Of a stretch of 64,000 nt of DNA, positions 32,741 through 45,134 are shown one piece after another. The stretch is from the NCBI GenBank assembly GCA_039090855.1, contig CM076997.1, positions 167,430,709 to 167,494,708 of the forward strand, read 5' to 3'. The stretch is from Macrothele yani (taxonomy: Eukaryota; Arthropoda; Arachnida; Araneae; Macrothelidae). Below the pieces are notes generated by a model. It was not told where the DNA came from. It did not search any database and saw only the letters and a list, made by a program, of their open reading frames with translations. Positions within the stretch are counted from its first letter, which is position 1. Every line of letters begins with the position of its first letter. The position numbers and the translations under genes were made by a program.

Positions 32741-33492
32741 ACAATGGAGTACTGCACAAGGCCTCAGTGTACAGGTGAGTAAAACTGCTGGAGCTACGTT
32801 ATGTACACGTACCATTCGCAGAGAACTTCATTCCATTGATTACCGTGGTCATGCAGCTGCTCATAAGCCTTTCATCTGCACTCGGAATGCTACTCGTCGT
32901 TTAGCATGGTGTAAAAACCATTTATCGTTTACCGTAGATCAATGGAAAAAAGGTCCCATGGACTGATGAATCCAAATACATGATCCATCAGTATCATGGC
33001 AATGCGTGCGTATGGCGGCAGCCGGGGAACGCTATTTACCACAGTGTACTGTTTCTACGATCACGTTTGGAGTTGGCAGTGTACTCGTGTGCAGGTGATT
33101 TTCGTGGTATGGTCCCGGCCCATTGGTTATCGTGGACAAACCTGTTAACCAGCAAGTCTACCTCGATATTCTAGATAATTGTGCCCTACCAAATCTAGGG
33201 CAATACTATGGAACCGAGCCTTGTTGGTACCAACAGGATAATGCACCGACTGTCATGGCGTGGGTTGACGATGATTCTGTATGAGCACCTATGGGATGAA
33301 TTAGAGCGCAGCATAAGAAGTTTGGAACCAAGGCCTACTACTAAACAACAGTTAGCGGCAGCATTATGTACTGAATGGAAACGCAAACCTATCGCTGTGT
33401 TCCGATACCTTGTCGAAAGCATGTCTCGAAGTGTCAGTGCATGCCCTAAGGCCAAAGGTGAATCGACACCGTACTAATGTAATATAGTGTAT
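32741..33492 (+). mobile_element. Tc1-like element (family B), truncated, in the centre of the fold-back
   Basis: It starts in mid-gene at a sequence equivalent to 58446 in the fuller copy (ggagtactgcacaaggcctc). The plus strand reads TLCTRTIRRELHSIDYRGHA and NATRRLAWCKNHLSF, then LDILDNCALPNLGQYYGTEP with WYQQDNAP (second catalytic Asp). It ends with SMSRSVSACPKAKGEST. The last bases, aatatagtgta, equal the family's terminus, so the 3' UTR has been deleted but the tip kept. Stops and an internal deletion destroy the gene. Confidence 0.7.
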
Positions 33493-34540
33493 ATCTGCGC
33501 CCCCTTGGATGCGAAGCTATGCGGAAATTTAAGAAGGAGGCATTGTCTAGAGATTTTTTCGAGGTGAGCTGTGTCGGTTCGCGAAATAATTTTTTCAATC
33601 GAGTTTTCAGAAGCTTAGATTTTGCTGCAAATACCTCAGCAGCGGAAATCAAATATTACGCCCCGTGGTGGCCATACCATTATTACGAAATATTAGAAAT
33701 TATATGCAAAATATTTCGCATCAGGAGCTCTATTCCATGCTGGAAGAAGGTTTTAAACCGGGAATTAAGAAGCAGATAAATCGGGTAAACCGCAATTTCC
33801 ATTTCCGCCCCTGGCGGAAAATCTATTCAATACTTGAAAAGTTTAAAACTGTATGAGAAACATTTTGCACCACTAACACGCTCCAACAAAGAAAGAATAT
33901 TTAAAAATCGGATTCTTAGAAGCAGATGTATTGACAGAAATGAGATATACATGTATCTACGCCCCTTGGGGGAAAACTGTGAGTTATTTAAACAGGGCGT
34001 TTTCTCGACAGGTTTTCCGAGGTGAGCTGTATCGATCCACGAAAATGGTTTTCAGTCGAGTTTTCTGCAAAGACATTAGAAACAGATTTAAACACTTACG
34101 CCTCCTGGTGGGCAAACCATTCCTCACCAAGAATTGGAAATTATTGTAAAAAATTTCAAATGTGGAACTGTTTCACATGCAGGAAGAATTTTTCAATTTG
34201 GATATTTTTAAGCACAGATATTGGGGGAAATACAATTTAGCGGAAAATCTAGGCATTACTTCAAAAACGAACTGGGCGTTAAATATAGTCCTCGTTATAA
34301 CTGAAATCGAATGGAAGAAATCATTTTTTCAATTGGATAATTACTAGAAGCAAATATATGCAATAAAGTGTATTTTGAATTCGATATCATCGGCATTTAC
34401 GCCCTCTTGCAGCAAAATTTTGCGTTTGAAAAATCGGCGAGGATTATCATTCACACGTTTCAAGCTCTCCAATGCAAAAACAATTCTTTAAATCCGACTA
34501 TTTGTTACAGAGATATGGTGTCCACACAGACGGACGGACA
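33493..34540 (-). repeat. Right arm of the large fold-back structure
   Basis: The reverse complement of this arm repeats the same units as 31810-32740: tctgcttcttaattcccggt, gcagcaaaatctaagcttct, ggggcgtaatat and finally gagggcgtaaatgccgatga with tatcgaattcaaaat. Units continue to about 34540. The arms are strongly diverged, as expected for an old element. Confidence 0.65.
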
Positions 34541-34599
34541 AGCCTATAACATAACCACGATCTTTAAACAATCTATTTTACGCTTTCCAACCATAGGTT

Positions 34600-35560
34600 G
34601 AAGAAGCGTATATGCTCCAGATTTGTCCGTCTGTCTGTCTGTCAGTCTGTCCGTCTGCACGATAACTCACGTAAAAAAGGTTAGCTTGCGATGAAACTTT
34701 GGAATGTGGTAGAGAACCACCTGGGGACGCATCCTATTGAAAATGGGCGAAATGGAGTCAAAGGTCAGGACATAGGAACGGGATCCATTCCATAGCCCTT
34801 ATGCGTCTTAACTTGCGTAAAAATCATTAGATTTGCATGCAATTTTAGTATGTGGTAGGGGACCACCTGGGGATGAACCCTATTTAAAATGGGGGACATC
34901 GGGTCAAAGATCAGGACATAGGAGCGGAATCCATTCCATTGTGCTTATGCATCCTAACTTATGTAAAAATGCTTCGATTGCGACAAAACTTTATAGTATG
35001 TAGTTCCGGAAATACATTTAACTGGTTCTGTTGAATATCATCGAAATAGGGTCATAGGTCAGGACACAGTAGCGAGATTTGTTCCGCAGTCATTATCCTC
35101 AAAACATGACTCAAAATGCTTCTTTTGCGACTAAAACGTTAGTATGTTGTTCCGGAACTATACTGAACCAATTCTGAACAAATCTCACTCCGGTGCACTG
35201 ACACGGGAGTGAGATTTATTCCACAGCCATTATCGTCGTAACTTGACTAAAAATGCTTCTATTGCGATAAAACGTTAGTATGTTTTTCCAGAGTTATACT
35301 GAACCAATTCTTCTGTTGAATATCATCGAAATGGGGTTAACGGTCAGGGCACAAGAGCGAGATTTATTCCACAGTCTTTATCTTCATAACTTGACTAAAC
35401 ATGCTTCTATTGCGACAAAACTTTAGTGTCTTGTTCCGGAGGTATACTGAACCAATTCTGTTTAATATCATCAAAATTGGGTCAAAGGTCACGGCAAAGG
35501 AGCGTGATTTATTCCGCAGCCATTATCCTCATAATTTGTGTAATTATTTTTGGTATGTTG
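34600..35560 (+). repeat. Tandem array of about 145-bp units with DR1-like motifs
   Basis: It starts with a gtctgtctgtc run. The words tnatgcntcntaactt or ttatcctcataacttgac recur at about 34797, 34942, 35091, 35225, 35375 and 35520. Each unit has a tgcttctattgcgacaaaact word, a gta-gtngttccgga word, and in five units a gggtca-n-aggtca-like motif (34755, 34901, 35049, 35334, 35479). Degenerate satellite-like sequence; nothing coding. Confidence 0.75.
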
Positions 35561-35935
35561 GAAAGCGTATCATAATCAATGCATTGCATGATTTTACTAA
35601 CTTATTTACAAAAGTCGTGCTAAAAACAATTTAAAACTGTGACCCCTTCAGAGTGAATCATCCGACCAAGAGATTGATCGGAACACCTACCAAATTACGG
35701 ATGTTTCTTGTGATCCACACCATTTTAAGAAAATTACAAGAATTTTTTTTAAATCCGTGGGGGAGCTGAATACTTCGAATACACTTGAATATATACAGAG
35801 GATATTCACGCATTTTTAAAACGTCTTTGGAAATAAATTATAGAAAATAAAATAAGTTCAAAGAAGAGAAACTGGCAACATCATGTTAGATGAACACGAG
35901 AGGAACATCTGCTGCAGTTATTATAAATATCGTCT
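35561..35935. other. Intron sequence, nothing recognised
   Basis: AT-rich spacer between the tandem array and a mariner-like relic. Confidence 0.35.
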
Positions 35936-37040
35936 GCTAAGAAAACGCAGCACGTAAACAAGCTGTGGACAGAAGGCTATGTTTTTGCTCTTTACGAAGA
36001 GAATTATTCGTATTCTGTAATTAAGGAACGCTGTGAAAATCATGGAATTAGCATTTCTAAATGTAAAGCAAGTATTATTTTTCCTAATAGAGGGAAAAAT
36101 CGTGAAGCATTATTTTTAACAGGAAAAAGAACACCCAACGAATATTCAATGAAGGTACGTACTTTAACGACTATTTCAAAAGTAAGTTCTCTGGTTTTAA
36201 AAGATAACTCACCGACCCAAAAAGCGATCGCTAAGTCGTTAAAAATCTCTGTATCAACTGTAAGTAATTTAATAAACAAGGGTTTGAACCTGAAAACAAA
36301 ACAAAACACATAATGTTCACCACCTTTTGACCTAGGCACCTGGCTGAGCGCTGAACACCGTGTAGGCTTCTTTATGAAAATCACTTAGACGAAGAGAAAT
36401 GATAATTTACTGTGACCAATGATGAAGCGTGGATCTACCTCAACGACAGTAACAAAGAAAGGTCAAATTACTATTGCAAAATATCAGAAAAAGACTTAAC
36501 AAATGTGGTTCTAAGAATCCAAAGAAAGTTTCAATAAAGGATTGATGATTATTGCTGGTTTTTTGCACAGTGGGAAATAAAGTTAAAAAAACTGGAAAAG
36601 AATGTTAAAATCAATTCTACCTATTACCAAATTAATGTTTTAAGTCTTACATTTAAAGAGGAAGTAACATTTATTTATACACAGAGCATTCAAAGTGTAG
36701 AACTACGTAGGGATAAGGCTACCAGTCATACACCTAAATCTACCACTATATTTCTTGAGAAAATGGAAAAGAGACATGTATCAAATCTATGCATTTTGCT
36801 TATATTCCTTCTAAGTACAGCGATGTGTCACCGTTGGACTATTGTGCTTTCGTTCTGCTGAAAAACGCTTTCTAACCGCAGACGTAAACCAATGACGGGA
36901 CGATGGAAAGCAGAAGAAGAGGAATCGATTGAAATACCGCTACAAATTTTAAGAAACGCCCTGGTATCTGGGAAATCTAGATTTCAAAGAAAGTACTGTC
37001 AGATAGAAACTTTAAGAAAAAGTTATTATACTTTAAACAT
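35936..37040 (+). pseudogene. Mariner-like transposase relic (DEAWIYL type)
   Basis: The plus strand reads LWTEGYVFALYEENYSYSVI and SPTQKAIAKSLKISVSTVSN, two helix-turn-helix segments. After a break, FTVTNDEAWIYLNDSNKERS contains the first catalytic Asp. Farther on, SHTPKSTTIFLEKMEK and YSDVSPLDYCAFVLLKNAF hold the third catalytic block. I recall arthropod mariner-like proteins with V-LDEAW-YL and MDFCAFGLLK. Frameshifts and stops are frequent. Catalytic-region order supports an IS630/Tc1/mariner transposase. Confidence 0.7.
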
Positions 37041-39039
37041 TAATTATATTCCCGGAAAGTCGTTCTAAAAGTATGTAAACATGCTCTGTGTATAGATGTT
37101 TCCAGCTATATCAGTGAAGCATCTGATTAATGAAATATGTAGAAAATATCCTTTTTCCCTTGCATGTTCCATTTACAACACATAAAATAATTAGAAAAAT
37201 AAAAAGACACGTTGTCGACTCTAAGTCAGGTTTCGCCCTCCCCGGAAGTCCTAAAACTGTTTTTTGTTTTGTTTGTTTGTTTGTTTTGGTTTTTGGAACC
37301 GGTTACCAGACCCCCACTCAGGTAAAAGCGATTTTCGGTTCTCATTAAGTAACAGTTTCCTCATATTAAGGTACTTACACCATCTGTAAAATCTTTCCCA
37401 AAACAAGATGCTATATTTTACAAAAAGTACAGTGCCATTACATCATAATGACTCAAACTACAACCTAAACTTTCCAAATATAAACCCAAACGATATGTAC
37501 ACTCAATTCAACTAAAACTCCTCTGTGGATTTCTTTCACCTAAGTTTCCAACCCTATGAAATTACGAACAATACCTAATCCTACAAAATTACAGTTCCTC
37601 CAACTTATGCAAATTTAACATTATCAATCAGTAGTGAAATAATGAAAGGAAGGGACAAGAAAATCTTATTTTCTCACAATGTAAACTGACGGTTAACTCA
37701 AAAGGATTACTTTTCTTTTAAAATTAATTTCTATAAGATTTTAATTAGAACAAAACTAACTTCTGTTATGGAAGGTTATCTCTAAAAAAGAAACCGTGGA
37801 ATCCTATTGGGATTAAGCGCGGCAATCATTTAACTATACGGGAGAAATTTCTAAAGACACGTATGAACATTTATAATACATGTCTGTATGAAAATGTTTC
37901 TTCTATAATGCATGTGTTTCACTTGCCGTCTGTGCTTCCGGAACATTTCTTTGCATTCGGTGTTTTCATATGTCAATCTTTCATAAGTCTCTGTAAGCTT
38001 GATTAGTGTTTGTTTCTAGTCTGGTTTTTGCTTTTGCTATGTCCTGTGACTAGTACTGCTGATTTTGATGCAGTCGGCAGCTAATGCGTATGATAGCTCG
38101 CTGCAGTCGGCAGCTAATGCGAATGATAAGGTGAAATAACGAAAAGGATATCATATTACATTCAAGTACGACCAGCTAGCTGAGATCAGCATGGCATGCA
38201 TTTTAAAACTCAAATAATAACATTGTCTTCAAACAGAATACTCTAATGCATTTTAACAGAACATAATACTGATATCTATTTACATTCGAGAAAATCCTCG
38301 ATGTTGTTTGAGGCAAAGGAGTTTGCACAAAACGCGATAGATTTCGAACGCTTCATTTGTGTTCAGACTGCGAAAATCCTGCTTTATCCGATGTTGTAGA
38401 CTGAATGCTCTTACAACTATTCACACGGTGTTCTATGTTCCAGAAGATTTCTGGCCTTTTATTTCAAATTCCGCTAGGCTCCTACAATGAATAAGCTGAG
38501 ATATTATATTTCCTAAATTTCAAATAAGCTTTATTCATCAGGATTTTTACACGTTGCGTTTACGTAATTCAAGATTGGAAATCAAAAGCTCTTTAGCTTG
38601 AGTTTCCAACATAGCACTAGAACAGCAAAAACATTTAATCAAACAGTTAAATAGGAATTGTGGCGCAACTACTTGCAACCACTTTATTAGTTCCATTTCT
38701 GGATGTATGCATTTACATTCAACGATCCATTCTTTAGCAAAACTCAATTGTTTCAAAGGAACTCTTTTTGTTTCCTTGACTTAGCGCATTTCATAATTTC
38801 CTGTCCTTTTCTATTTAAACTGCTGTCTGAAATTTAAGAATGAGGTGCATTTTGACCACTCAAAATCGGAAAAAGCATTTTTATAGTTGTAAATGATATA
38901 GATGGTATAAGCTACAATAAAATTAAACGCACGATCAGCCATCATGAGTAATAATAGATGTCGAAACATTATAAACTTCCACGTAGAAGGTAGAGGCTTA
39001 CTCTTCTATCAGCATTGCGCAAACACATTATAGGTCCTC
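37041..39039. other. Intron sequence with low-complexity tracts
   Basis: A (TTTG)n-like tract lies at 37256-37296. A word of about 29 bp, tgcagtcggcagctaatgcg plus atgata, is directly repeated at about 38070 and 38102. No gene is supported. Confidence 0.45.
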
Positions 39040-39990
39040 AGTAGGTGATATGTCTATCCCGTTCTGTAATGCATGTTCGGTACCAGCGTACCCGCTTGAT
39101 ACCAATTGGATTAAGCTCTGGTAGGATAAATTGTCCCACTCCTGATTAGTGGCAGTCATAAATTCGGCAATTGTTTCTCATGGGAGATGATTTTGAGTAA
39201 CACGACTTCCAAGAGAATCACATGCATATTCGACTGAACTGAGATCAGGAGAGCGTGCTGGCTATTCTATCCAATATATATTGTCACTAACCTTCATGCA
39301 CAGCTGCTGCGCCTTGAAGATGGATGTTATCGTACCTGAAATTGAAATATGCCTATACATCACTACGTAACAAAGGAACGAGGTGTAGAATCATATTACT
39401 GCAGCACCGCTACCCGGCGATTGTTATTTAATCCGTATTCTGCCGTTTGGTACGTCCTTTGACCATGATAATGGCCCAACCAGTACAGAGCGACTTCCGT
39501 ACCTGTCCTGTTCAGCAATATTCCTGGTACGTTCTATCCCGAATCGTAGGGTTACCATTCAATGGCTGCTCGGAATCGGACGAAATACTAAAGCGATTTT
39601 CATCTGAGTACATTATCTTTGCCCATTAATCATATGAAGAGTCAAAGTGAGACATACAGCCCTGACGGATGTCTATACGTTACGCATGAAAAACATTAGA
39701 CAGAGTAGGAATTTCTATGCATATATTGCCCTTCTGCATTTACACGTATTGGCATGGTTTGCGGAAAAATTATCCAGTTTGTGTTTGGTTGAAGACGATT
39801 AGTCTACTAGCCAGCAGTACCTTTCCGATTCCGTTGTGCCATCATGACTATGTGGAGGTCATCCCGCCTGCTCGTACAAGGGAAAGACCTCCAGTGAAAC
39901 GCATAGCAGCCGTTCTGTCTCTTGATTGCTGACCAACGCTGCGACCCTACGCTGTGTTCCACTACAAACTCTCTGACACCAACGTTGACA
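39040..39990 (-). pseudogene. Degenerate Tc1-like transposase remnant
   Basis: The minus strand near 39600 reads AKIMYSDENRFSISSDSEQP, the first catalytic region. Farther left, PARSPDLSSVEYACDSLGSR is the third catalytic region, followed by NQEWDNLSYQSLIQLVSSGY. Stops are scattered throughout. The ends were not found. Confidence 0.65.
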
Positions 39991-40479
39991 GTCCGGCCTT
40001 CTTCGAGCTTGCCGATACTTCGACCTCAGGTAAAATCATCCGTTTGATGTCTGCGAAAATGTATTTTGTTACTTCAGAAACTCAGGTTCATCCCCCATTA
40101 CTGAGACACATGAAAATCGAAATGGATTCATATGACAAACAACTCGATGTCCTGCCTATGCACATCCTCGGCAACTGTCACATACTCAAAACAAATTCGC
40201 GTACGGGCTCCGTGTTATGGAATACCTTCTTACTTCATACCAGGCTCGTGTTCATGTATTAGCAAATTCCTTCAGCCTAATTTAAGGACTATGGTTCCAG
40301 AGAAGAGAGCTAACTAGAACGGTAAGGCACAGCCCATGCACAGGATGTCACACTCGCTACTTCACCCAAGTTTTTATTAACAGCATCGTGAGTAATTACA
40401 TTAATTGAATGATATTTAGTAAGAACATATTTTCATAAACCGAAAACAGAACCATATCATAAAATATGTTGGAAGTGTC

Positions 40480-41580
40480 CGCTAGGTGCATCGAGATACT
40501 CTGGAAAACGAGACTCCATATTTTGGAACTTCACTCTAGTTGCTCCGGCGTAATCGCTGCCATTGCCACGCAGATGTTGTTCTTCGATGCCTCAAGGGTT
40601 CTCGACTTGTTTTGAAAAACCACCGATTTGAGATATCTCCAAAGTAAGAAATCAGGGGGTGCTTCGTCAGGAGATCGAGGTGGTCACATTCCTTTAGAAA
40701 TCACGTGATCTCTAAAGAATGACTTAATTTCAGCCATACACACGCGTGATGTATGGCAAGTTGCCCCGTCTTGTTAAAATATCCAGTGGTCAGCTTTTTA
40801 GGTGCAGTTGGTTAAGAACGTCTAAGAATTTTCCATGTAGACGGCTGTTGTGACCGTATCCTAAAAGAAGATGCGCCGGATGATCCGGCGACGTGACAAT
40901 GCGCAACCGCATTCGAATTTTTGTGCGTGAAGTGATTTTTCGATAAATTTGTGAGGACCTGCCGCCGCCCACATACGCAGTTATTGTTCATTTATGTATC
41001 CCGATAAGTGAATTCACGTTCCGTCTGAAAAAAAATGGTGTAGTCCAAGATGTTCAGTCGTTCCGCAGCAAATGACTGAAACCACTGACAGTGCCTCGTT
41101 CTTTTCTCTTGGCCTGGCGTTTTCAGTCCGTGAACAGCAGACAAAGGGTACGGATAAATTGCAGCATTCTTCAATGCTCTGTGACACGTGCTGCCTTCTT
41201 CAATGCTCCGTGACACGTGCTGCCTTCTTCAATGCCCTATGACCTACCGGTTTGCTGGGCACGTCTGCGCAAATATTTCCATGAAGAGGCAAGAAGTCTT
41301 TGCTGGACGTCCTACACAACAGTTTCTAACATTTCGGAATGGCCTCCTCGATTTAAATCATGTAATGTTCTATGGGTCTTCAGTTTCTTAACCAATTGCA
41401 GAATACACCGTTTACTTGGTGCTGTTCGACATCTGAATTTCCTGCAAAATTCACATTGGTACTTCTTTATCGACTGACTCTTCCAATAAACCCGGACAAG
41501 AAATACACGCTCGGGTGTATTTTACCGGGAGGATATCGTTAACGCATACGATCAGCCTCACAACAAAACAACTGAACTAA
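40480..41580 (-). pseudogene. Degenerate mariner-type transposase remnant (PPDFLLWRYLK type)
   Basis: The minus strand has an N-terminal block (QEKRTRHCQWFQSFAAERLN), then YFNKTGQLATHHACVW near 40770, equivalent to the second catalytic block. PPDFLLWRYLKSVVFQNKSR near 40620 carries the third Asp region. I recall the SPDLTP-DFFLWGYLK signature from many insect transposase genes. All frames are broken. A 29-bp word is triplicated at 41168-41250. Confidence 0.6.
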
Positions 41581-42145
41581 CTCCGGGGAATCATGAATCT
41601 GACTAACCAAGGTCACAACGAGAGCACCAAGAGGCATTAAAGAACATCTTCCAGACATGGGCAGCAATTACGCCGGTGCAACTGCCGCGAACTTTCTGAA
41701 ATATGGAGTCATGTGTTTAACAGATCTCGATGCACAGGGCGGACACTTTCAATATCTCATATGATACGGCTCTGTTTTGCATAGATGAAGGTATGTTCTT
41801 ACGAAATGTGATTCAATTACTGTAATTATTCACGATGTTATTAATAAAAATTTAAGTAAAGTAGCGAGTGGGACACATTGTATAATCGGACCACTAATCA
41901 GTAACCTGTGTCTCTTACCATTCGGTTACCGAGGAGGTTTCACATAATTTCCTAAATCTGGTTTGACGTCTTCTGTAGCTAAGTCTCGTGCTTTATAAAA
42001 TGGAAGAACTGAAGGCCTGTATTTAAAATTATATATATTAATTTATATATTCGATCTCCTATCGTGTTTATATCATCCTCGATCTCCTATCGTGTTTATA
42101 TCATAATGCATGAATTTATATCATTCATATCATAATGCATGTATT
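41581..42145. other. Intron sequence, nothing coding
   Basis: cgatctcctatcgtgtttat is directly repeated at about 42053 and 42079, and a tcatatcataatgcatg word also recurs. No gene is seen. Confidence 0.4.
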
Positions 42146-43932
42146 TATCTTTCATAATCATCATCATTGTCAACCATTATCAATCCACTGCTGGACGAAG
42201 GTCTCCCCAAACCTCTTCCACAACGGTCTGTCTTGTGCCAGTATCCTCCATGTTACTCCCGCATACTTTCCAATTTCATCAACCCATCTCCCATGTGGTC
42301 TCCTTCTGGGTCTTTTCCTGTCCCTTGGAATCCAATCTAAAATGTCGACTGTCCATCAGGGGTTTGTCCTTCTGGCAGTATGTCCAGCCCATTGCCATTT
42401 CAAGGATTTTACTCTGATCATGATGTCTTCTACTCTTGTAATTTTTCTGATCCACGATTTCCTCTTCTTATCTCTCCTGGTTACACCAAGCATGCACCTC
42501 TCCATGCTACTTTGAGTTGTCTGCAGCCTTTGTATGTTTCTTTTAGTTAAGGTCCATGTCTCTGCACCATACGTAAGCACTGGAAGGATGCATTGATCAA
42601 ACACTTTTCTTTTAAGATATAATGGCATATTGCTCTTGAAAATTATGCTGTTTCTTCCAAAAGCTCTCCAGGCAAGTTTTGTACGCCGATTAATTTCTTC
42701 ATCAATGTGACCCTCACTTGATATCTGCTGTCCAAGATAAAACGTACGTATTTGTTATCTCCAGCTTTTCTCCTTCAATCGATAAATCTTCATTTCTGGT
42801 AAAAGCATTGTACATCACTTTTGACTTCTAAAAGTTCATTTTTAATCCCACTTTTTACTCTTGTGAGCAAGTTCCTGAATCATACTCTGCAGCTGTGATG
42901 GGGTAGTTGCAAAAATGACAACGTCATCAGCAAAACGAAGATGAGTTAGATATAATCTGCATTAATCTTTATACCTTTGTTTTCCCAGTTCAGTGATTGA
43001 AAGACATTTTCCAATGTGGCATTAAAGAGCTTGGGAGATATGGTGTCACCTTGTCTCACTCCCTTTCCAACTTTTATGTGTGCTGTATTCTCAAACAGCC
43101 GAATCTTTGCACTTGCATTTTTATAGATGTTATTAATAATATTAATGTATGCATCTTCAATACCGCAGGATTTCAAAGCCATTGTAACTGCTGATGGTTT
43201 CACTGAATCAAAGGCCATTTCATAATCGATAAGAGCCATGCGCAATGGAAGTTCATATTCCTTCGCTCTTTCAATTATTTCTCTCGGTACGTGGATATTA
43301 TCTATAGTGCTGTAGCCACTTCTGAATCCAGCTTGTTCTCTCGGTAGAGCCATGTCCAGTGTTACCTTCAAGCGGTGTGAAATAACTTTAGTGAAGATTT
43401 TATAAACCACTGATAGAAGGCTGATAGGTCTGTAGCTTCAAATATCCTCAGTGTCACCTTTTTTATGTATCATAATCATTGTAGCATTGTTCCGATCGTC
43501 AGGAATCTTCCATTCATTAAGGCATCGAGTGAAAACTTGGGCGAGTACTGTTTCAATTTCTCCATTTGCTTCTTGTATGATGTCTACAGTAATTCCATCT
43601 CCTCCTGGAGCTTTTCCCCGCTTCATGTTCTTGATTGTATGTGCAACTTCTGCTGGGAGTACTGGAAGAACTCTGGTACTGGTACCTTTCATGATGTCTG
43701 GAGTACATGTAACATCCCTATTCTTATAGTATTGAGTAGAAATCGTTCACTCCTGTCAAACGTTCACCTCTATTTCTTGTTACAGAACCATATTCTTTTC
43801 TCAGTGCCATAATCTGCTTTCTTCCTTTACTGAGATGTCCCTTTGCTATCTTTAGGCTCTGGTTGTTTTCAATTGTTTTCCTCACTAGTTCACAGTTGTA
43901 TTTCCTTACGTCTTCAGCGATACTTTTTTGTA
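42146..43932 (-). mobile_element. RTE-type retrotransposon, third copy, 5'-truncated and broken
   Basis: The minus strand ends in catcatcattgtcaaccatt, the same tail as the other two copies. Frame pieces are: 44017-43724 (NCELVRKTIENNQSLKIAKG), 43692-43438 (RGKAPGGDGITVDIIQ), 43410-42946 (FTKVISHRLKV, ALIDYEMAFDSVKP, VRQGDTISPK) and 42628-42356 (LTYGAETWTLTKRN). Frameshifts separate them, and K is replaced by M in the DYEKAFD motif. Endonuclease sequence is absent. It is older than the copies at 23-29 kb and lies on the strand of the Dscam-family gene. Confidence 0.82.
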
Positions 43933-43965
43933 CTATGTATGTATATATATATATATGTATATTTA

Positions 43966-45134
43966 CTGAAGTGCCAGAAAAACTGGTACAGACGAGCTTA
44001 TGCAAAATACATAGCAACGTACCCCATGCGCGTACTCGGTTACGTGCACCAGTGCGTATATAAAGCGATAGACATCCTTGCCGGTGGTCTGAGCTGTTTT
44101 CGGCAGGAGAATGACAAGTAATAACGATTTAAGCGATTTTCATCGTAGTTTCATAGTTGGCGCTCGTGAGATGGGCCATAGTATTTCGGAGGTAGAAAAA
44201 ACCGTGACTACAATAATTCCGGCAAAACCTCCAACCCACGATACTAGGGTGGCGATAAAAAGACATTGGGTGAACGTGACCATCGTCGGCTGTCAAGAAT
44301 CGTTTCACGCGATAGGCATGAAACACTCTCGCATGTATCATCAGAATTCAATGCTGGAGCCTCAACAAGCATCAGCGTCCGGACTGTGCAACGTACTCTG
44401 CACGATATAGGCTTTGGGAGCCGACGCCTAACTCGAGTCCTCTTGATGGGTGCATGACACAGAGCTATGCGCCTCGCTTGGGCACGGGAACACTGCCACT
44501 CACTTGATGACTGGAAACAAGTAGCTTGGTCTGACGAGTTGCGTTTCCAACTGACAGATGGAAAGATTCGTGTGTGACGCAAACCCCATGAAGCCATGGA
44601 TCCCGCCTGTCAACAGGGAACTTTACCTGCTGATGGTGGGTCCGTAATGGTATGGGGTGTGTTTAGCTGGACTTCACTGGGACCCCTGGTACGTTTACAA
44701 ACGTCTGTGACCTGCCAACGCTATGTGCGCATCCTTTCTGACGAGGTACACCCGTTCAAGTCCTGCATTCATGCTGATGGGTTGGGCCTGTTTCAACAGG
44801 AGAATGCGCCTCCACGTAAGTGTCGGGACTCCACATCATGGTTAGAGGAGCATTCATCTGAATTTGAGGTGTTGCCATTCCCACCCAAGAGCCAGATATG
44901 AACGTGATTGAACACATTTAGGATGCCATACAAGGCGCTATCGAACACAGGAATCCGAGACCTCGGAATACACCTGAATTGTGGAACGCTCTGCACAAAG
45001 TATGGTGTGCATTGCCCACAGCATATTTCCAGAAGCTAGTGGAATCCATGCCCTGTCGTATTTCTGCAGTCCTGCGCTACCGTGGGGGACCTGCCAAGTA
45101 TTAGACTGGTGTACCAGTTTTTCTGGCACTTCAG
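43966..45134 (+). mobile_element. Tc1-like element (family C) with clear inverted repeats
   Basis: The ends are ctgaagtgccagaaaaactg at 43966 and its complement at 45134, with TA before the left end and (GG)TA after the right. Minus small gaps, the plus-strand transposase reads MTSNNDLSDFHRSFIVGARE from 44111, then DHRRLSRIVSRDRHETLSHV, RLAWAREHCHSLDDWKQVAW with SDELRFQL (first Asp), GLFQQENAPPRKCRDSTSWL (second Asp changed to Glu) and MNVIEHI. Several frameshifts and stops are present. It sits in a TA-rich run at the 5' end of the third RTE copy. Confidence 0.8.

Noticed and set aside
36040..36384. Open frame of 114 codons on the minus strand
   Set aside because: Antisense to the mariner-like relic, whose plus-strand motifs explain the region.
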